A stretch of 64,000 nucleotides of DNA from Lysinibacillus boronitolerans JCM 21713 = 10a = NBRC 103108 (GTDB taxonomy: Bacteria > Bacillota > Bacilli > Bacillales_A > Planococcaceae): assembly GCF_000772935.1 (NCBI RefSeq), contig NZ_JPVR01000072.1, positions 1-64,000 on the forward strand. Direction: 5' to 3'. This document shows, piece after piece, positions 61,278 through 64,000 of the stretch. A model generated the notes under the pieces. That model did no database searches, was not told where the DNA came from, and saw nothing but the letters and a program-made list of their open reading frames with translations. The first letter of the stretch is position 1. Each line of letters opens with the position of its first letter. A program made the translations under genes and the position numbers.

Positions 61278-61687
61278 GAAAATTCTAGCTCTTTGGGTGG
61301 TTGCCCTTTTTTATTCATCAAGCGCATACGAATAGGCTCAATTTTTAATGTCACCATTTCATCCTGATTGCCAACAAAGATACTTGTAAAAAATTCGGCT
61401 AGTTTATTTTTTATCCCTTCTTCATGTACTTCCGTAAGCTTGCCTTCTATTTCCACATACGTATCACCAAAGCCACCATTTTCGTAGCCATATAAAATAT
61501 GGGTATATGGATTTTTGCGTAGCTCTTCCATTTTTTCTGAATGTTTATTCGTCACTGTATACAACACAAAATCTTCATGCTGGAACGTCATGTAACGTGA
61601 GTACGGTTTGCCATTTTCTACAGTTGCCATTGTTCCAATCTTTTCTCGATTTAACACTTCTAAAATTTCATCACGTACAGAAGTCAT
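61265..61687 (-). CDS. Pyridoxamine 5'-phosphate oxidase-fold (general stress protein 26-like) protein
   Basis: A 140-residue split-barrel flavin-binding protein. The sequence EKIGTMATVENGKPYSRYMTFQHEDFVLYTVTNKHSEKMEELRKNPYTHILYGY (near 14-67) matches the small stress-protein branch; it lacks the full PdxH active site, so it is probably not a true PLP-forming enzyme. ATG 61687 is preceded by AAAGGATGG; a longer start at 61705 overlaps the site. It is monocistronic. Confidence 0.85.
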   Translation of the reverse strand: MTSVRDEILEVLNREKIGTMATVENGKPYSRYMTFQHEDFVLYTVTNKHSEKMEELRKNPYTHILYGYENGGFGDTYVEIEGKLTEVHEEGIKNKLAEFFTSIFVGNQDEMVTLKIEPIRMRLMNKKGQPPKELEFSNDH

Positions 61688-61849
61688 AGTATCCCATCCT
61701 TTCATCTACATATCTATTTTGCCCTCTCCTAAGAAAGCTAACCGTCTTTTTTTGAAAAATGTGAAATGACAATCTTCGGGCATATTGAAAATCTATTGTT
61801 ATAATAACTGGATGGACAACAGGAATTTTCGAATGAATGAGGGTTAAAA

Positions 61850-62476
61850 ATGAAACAAGCTTTTTTCACGCGCTGTTTGTTTTTCATAACAGGCATTATC
61901 GTGCTTTCTTTTGGGATCACATTAACAATTAAAGGCCAACTTTTTGGTGTGGGCTCATGGGATGTACTACATATTGGCTTAACAAAAACATTGGGCTTAT
62001 CAATCGGTTCATGGTCCATTATTTTGGGACTTGCTATTTTAGCGTTTGATATGCTGATTACGAAAAAGTTTCCTTTACCTGGAACGTTTATCGATATGTT
62101 TTTGGCAGGCATTTTTATCGATATTTTCAACTATTGGTTACCTGATATTGATGGTTTTTGGATGCAACTTATTTCTTACCTTACAGGGTTAGTGTTACTA
62201 GGCTGGGGCTGTGGGATGTATATGGTGGCGAATTTAGGTATTGGACCTCGTGATACACTTATGCTGATGATGGTCCATAAGCTTGGCTGGAGTGTGACCC
62301 GCTCTCGTACAACAATGGAAGTAACAGTTGCAATTATTGGCTTCCTACTTGGCGGTCCTATAGGCATCGGTACGGTGTTTATGGCATTTGGACTTGGACC
62401 AATCGTACAATTTGCCTTATCCTATAACGAAAAATTATTTATGCGATGGACAGGCGTGAAAAGCGCTGTTGTCTAA
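61850..62476 (+). CDS. YitT/YczE-type integral membrane protein
   Basis: A 208-residue protein with five transmembrane helices of the YczE/YyaS/YitT family: FGITLTIKGQLFGVGSWDVLHIGL (near 23-46) and MVANLGIGPRDTLMLMMVHKLGWSVTRSRTTMEV (near 125-158) are the conserved segments. In B. subtilis YczE is linked to bacillaene/surfactin systems, but general function is unknown. It is a single gene with a good terminator. Confidence 0.83.
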   Translation: MKQAFFTRCLFFITGIIVLSFGITLTIKGQLFGVGSWDVLHIGLTKTLGLSIGSWSIILGLAILAFDMLITKKFPLPGTFIDMFLAGIFIDIFNYWLPDIDGFWMQLISYLTGLVLLGWGCGMYMVANLGIGPRDTLMLMMVHKLGWSVTRSRTTMEVTVAIIGFLLGGPIGIGTVFMAFGLGPIVQFALSYNEKLFMRWTGVKSAVV

Positions 62477-62479
62477 ACT

Positions 62480-62513
62480 TTAATGACAATGCATTTTTGC
62501 ATTGTCTTTTTTT
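62480..62513 (+). terminator. Terminator of the YitT-like gene
   Basis: GACAATGC/GCATTGTC hairpin followed by seven T. Confidence 0.9.
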
Positions 62514-62517
62514 ACAG

Positions 62518-62572
62518 TTGAAATATACAGTGCAACTATATATAATCAAACTATATAGTCCAACTGTATATT
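62518..62572 (+). promoter_or_regulatory. Promoter embedded in a palindromic PadR operator
   Basis: TTGAAA (62518-62523), a 17-base spacer and TATAAT (62541-62546). Around it lie perfect outer arms AATATACAGT (62522-62531) and ACTGTATATT (62563-62572), the palindrome ACTATATAGT (62550-62559) and a near copy ACTATATATA (62535). This suggests autorepression by the PadR protein. Confidence 0.75.
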
Positions 62573-62584
62573 TGAGGTGAAGAT

Positions 62585-62908
62585 GTGAAAAAACATAAAT
62601 TATTACCTTTATCCGAAACCATGCATTATATTCTACTCGCCTTACGTGAACCGCTACATGGCTATGCTATGATGCAAAAAATTGAGGAAATGAGTGCTGG
62701 TACAGTCCGAATTGCTGCAGGTACGATGTATGGAGCCATTGACAATTTATTGAAATATCATTGGATTACACCTGTTGAAACCCAGGATACAAGACGCAAG
62801 GTTTATCAAACGACAGAAGAGGGTCTAGAAATATTAGCCGCAGAGCAACAAAGATTGCAGCGCATTTTATCTTTATACGAGGGAGCTGGCGAACATGATA
62901 AAGTTTAA
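62585..62908 (+). CDS. PadR family transcriptional regulator
   Basis: A 107-residue winged-helix repressor. MHYILLALREPLHGYAMMQKIEEMSAGTVRIAAGTMYGAIDNLLKYHWI (about 13-61) is the signature PadR domain. A short C-terminal helix (ILAAEQQRLQRIL) gives the dimer. GTG start 62585 with GAGGTGA upstream. It overlaps the following DUF2812 gene by 14 bases; PadR-DUF2812 pairs are common in Firmicutes. Palindromes over its promoter suggest autorepression. Confidence 0.92.
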   Translation: MKKHKLLPLSETMHYILLALREPLHGYAMMQKIEEMSAGTVRIAAGTMYGAIDNLLKYHWITPVETQDTRRKVYQTTEEGLEILAAEQQRLQRILSLYEGAGEHDKV

Positions 62909-63503
62909 AATCTTTTTTGATATCGAAAAGGAAGAGCGTTGGTTAAACGAAATGTTAGCCAAGGGTTGGATATGCTCCAACATAAACTCAGCAGGTATTT
63001 ATACATTTCAGCCTACTGAAGATCTTGAACAAGTTATTCGGATTGATTGTCAGCAGGATCTTCGCAAAGAAAAGAAAGCGACCTATAAGCAATTACATGA
63101 GGATTTTGGCTGGCGTATAGTAAAAGAAAAAGCCTATGACGGCACCTACTATTGGTTAAAAAGAAAAGATGGCAATGATGAATTATTTTCAGATCATGAT
63201 TCCCACATTGCGAAATATAAACGTTTAATGAAACAAGCAAGCAACTGGGCCATACTGTCATTTATCTTCTTAATGATTTTTTATGCCAACGATAGTTACT
63301 ACTCCCTTTTCAGTATAAAAAATGCGTATTTTACACCTGGTTTATGGGAGAAAGAAGGGTTTTCTTTCCTTTTTGCCTTTTTATTTGAAACACCCTTTGC
63401 CATCGGGCGCTTTATCCCACCATGGCTATTTTTAGTAACTTGTAGTATTTACATCACTTTATATTATCGTTACCGAAAATCGATACAGCAGTTTAACCAA
63501 TAA
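62895..63503 (+). CDS. DUF2812 membrane protein
   Basis: A 202-residue protein of the DUF2812 family. The cytoplasmic N domain (about 1-100) contains FFDIEKEERWLNEMLAKGW and YKQLHEDFGWRIVKEKAYDGTYYWLKRK. Two or three transmembrane helices follow (about 112-130, 150-170 and 172-195). Function unknown; it may sense or respond to membrane stress with its PadR partner. Its start lies inside padR, so translation is coupled. Confidence 0.85.
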   Translation: MIKFKIFFDIEKEERWLNEMLAKGWICSNINSAGIYTFQPTEDLEQVIRIDCQQDLRKEKKATYKQLHEDFGWRIVKEKAYDGTYYWLKRKDGNDELFSDHDSHIAKYKRLMKQASNWAILSFIFLMIFYANDSYYSLFSIKNAYFTPGLWEKEGFSFLFAFLFETPFAIGRFIPPWLFLVTCSIYITLYYRYRKSIQQFNQ

Positions 63504-63507
63504 ACGG

Positions 63508-63546
63508 TAAGGAGCCACTTACGAAATGTAAGATGGCTCCCTCTTT
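63508..63546. terminator. Bidirectional terminator
   Basis: GGAGCCA.TTAC/GTAA..TGGCTCC hairpin between the DUF2812 gene and the converging L25 gene. Confidence 0.8.
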
Positions 63547-63548
63547 CT

Positions 63549-64000
63549 CTATCCTCTTGTTTCATCCGTATTTTGCCCTGTCGCTTCAAGCACTTCAGGT
63601 GTATCGTCGACTGTATCATCTTCCTGTACATTTTCAGCAGCTGGTGGTGTGATGGTCACCAGTGTATAGTCATCCTCATGTAAAATTTCAAACGGAAACT
63701 GTTGGCGAATATCCCCTACATAAAGAGAAGTGCCAATCGCAACATTCGTGGCATCTATTTCAATGGTTTCTGGAATTTCAGTTGGCTTCACTTTAATGCG
63801 AACCTCACGATTAGGCTGAAGCAGGAAGCCTCCTTCTGCCACTCCTACAGCATCACCAATCACGGTTACCGGAATATCGACTTCTAGCTCCTCAGACATA
63901 TTAATGGACTTGAAATCAACATGCTTTACATTACCCTTCAATGCACAGCGCTGCACTTCTGTTAAAACAGCATTGATGCGCTTTCCTTCCACATCGAGTT
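63549..64000 (-). CDS. Ribosomal protein L25/general stress protein Ctc, 5' end outside the window
   Basis: C-terminal 150 residues of a bL25/Ctc protein; the frame is still open at the window edge (the Val codon at 63992 is internal). VEGKRINAVLTEVQRCALKGNVKHVDFKSIN ends the 5S rRNA-binding N domain. The L25 beta domain (from about VDIPVTVIGDAVGVAEGGFLLQ) follows, and an acidic tail (ENVQEDDTVDDTPEVLEATGQNTDETRG) as in the long TL5/Ctc form. It binds 5S rRNA in the large ribosomal subunit; in B. subtilis Ctc is a SigB stress protein. Confidence 0.88.
   Translation of the reverse strand, partial: LDVEGKRINAVLTEVQRCALKGNVKHVDFKSINMSEELEVDIPVTVIGDAVGVAEGGFLLQPNREVRIKVKPTEIPETIEIDATNVAIGTSLYVGDIRQQFPFEILHEDDYTLVTITPPAAENVQEDDTVDDTPEVLEATGQNTDETRG

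Noticed and set aside
61738-62130. 130-codon minus-strand frame opposite the YitT-like gene
   Set aside because: The plus strand encodes a recognisable membrane protein with a ribosome site and terminator; the minus frame has neither.

Overview
This window is chromosomal DNA from a low-GC, endospore-forming-type Bacillales bacterium. The best fit by protein resemblance is Lysinibacillus or a close relative. The assignment rests on AGGAGG-type ribosome binding sites, frequent GTG/TTG starts, AT-rich spacers with U-tract terminators, and close relatives of Bacillus subtilis proteins (UvrX/YolD, PbuE, BmrC/BmrD, YvgK/ModAB, SalA, Amj, LCP). No rRNA, tRNA, CRISPR array, prophage or intact insertion sequence was seen.

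Layout. 1-8.7 kb: an SOS-controlled Y-family polymerase pair, a cupin, a DUF3231-like protein, a P2A Ca2+-ATPase, a PbuE-like purine efflux pump behind a purine riboswitch, signal peptidase I and several very small genes. 8.8-17 kb: an LCP wall ligase, an M24 peptidase/class V aminotransferase pair with an IclR regulator, a 103-bp tandem repeat array, a MarR/SDR pair, and an ECF sigma/anti-sigma pair. 17-25.5 kb: a BmrCD-type ABC exporter with an attenuator leader and two leader ORFs, a FluC fluoride channel pair, a sirtuin, and a TRIC-type channel behind a structured leader. 24.6-39.6 kb: a large molybdenum island holding the YvgK-type regulator, modAB, moaD-moaE-mobB-moeA-moeB, moaB-mobA-moaC, moaA-fdhD-DUF2294, and a formate dehydrogenase operon (fdh, DUF1641, salA-like). 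39.7-48.3 kb: small unknowns, CbrC, a monooxygenase/ArsR pair, EamA, Amj and two MFS carriers. 48.5-52.3 kb: a manganese-type ABC operon led by an unannotated 53-residue membrane protein behind an MntR-like box. 52.4-64 kb: TetR/SDR, an SLH protein, LysR, an FMN reductase, AraC/SDR, adenine deaminase, a pyridoxamine-oxidase-fold protein, a YitT/YczE membrane protein, PadR/DUF2812, and the 3' part of a ribosomal protein L25/Ctc gene that runs off the right edge.

How the genes work together. The molybdenum island encodes molybdate uptake without its own ATPase, all the usual steps from GTP to bis-MGD cofactor, and the cofactor-dependent formate dehydrogenase with its FdhD maturase. Amj, the LCP ligase and perhaps signal peptidase carry promoter-like motifs resembling the autoregulatory promoter of the ECF sigma gene, suggesting a cell-envelope stress regulon like that of SigM. 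The purine pump and adenine deaminase both concern purine handling.

The most distinctive signals are: (i) a 103-bp repeat in which TATC recurs every 21 bp, about two helical turns; (ii) a guanine-type riboswitch (C at the specificity position) on a pbuE-like gene; (iii) leader RNAs ending in terminators before bmrCD-like and TRIC genes; (iv) a matched pair of palindromes at an IclR gene and its presumed target operon; and (v) small genes placed by context in the manganese operon. All regulatory assignments come from reading motifs by eye.
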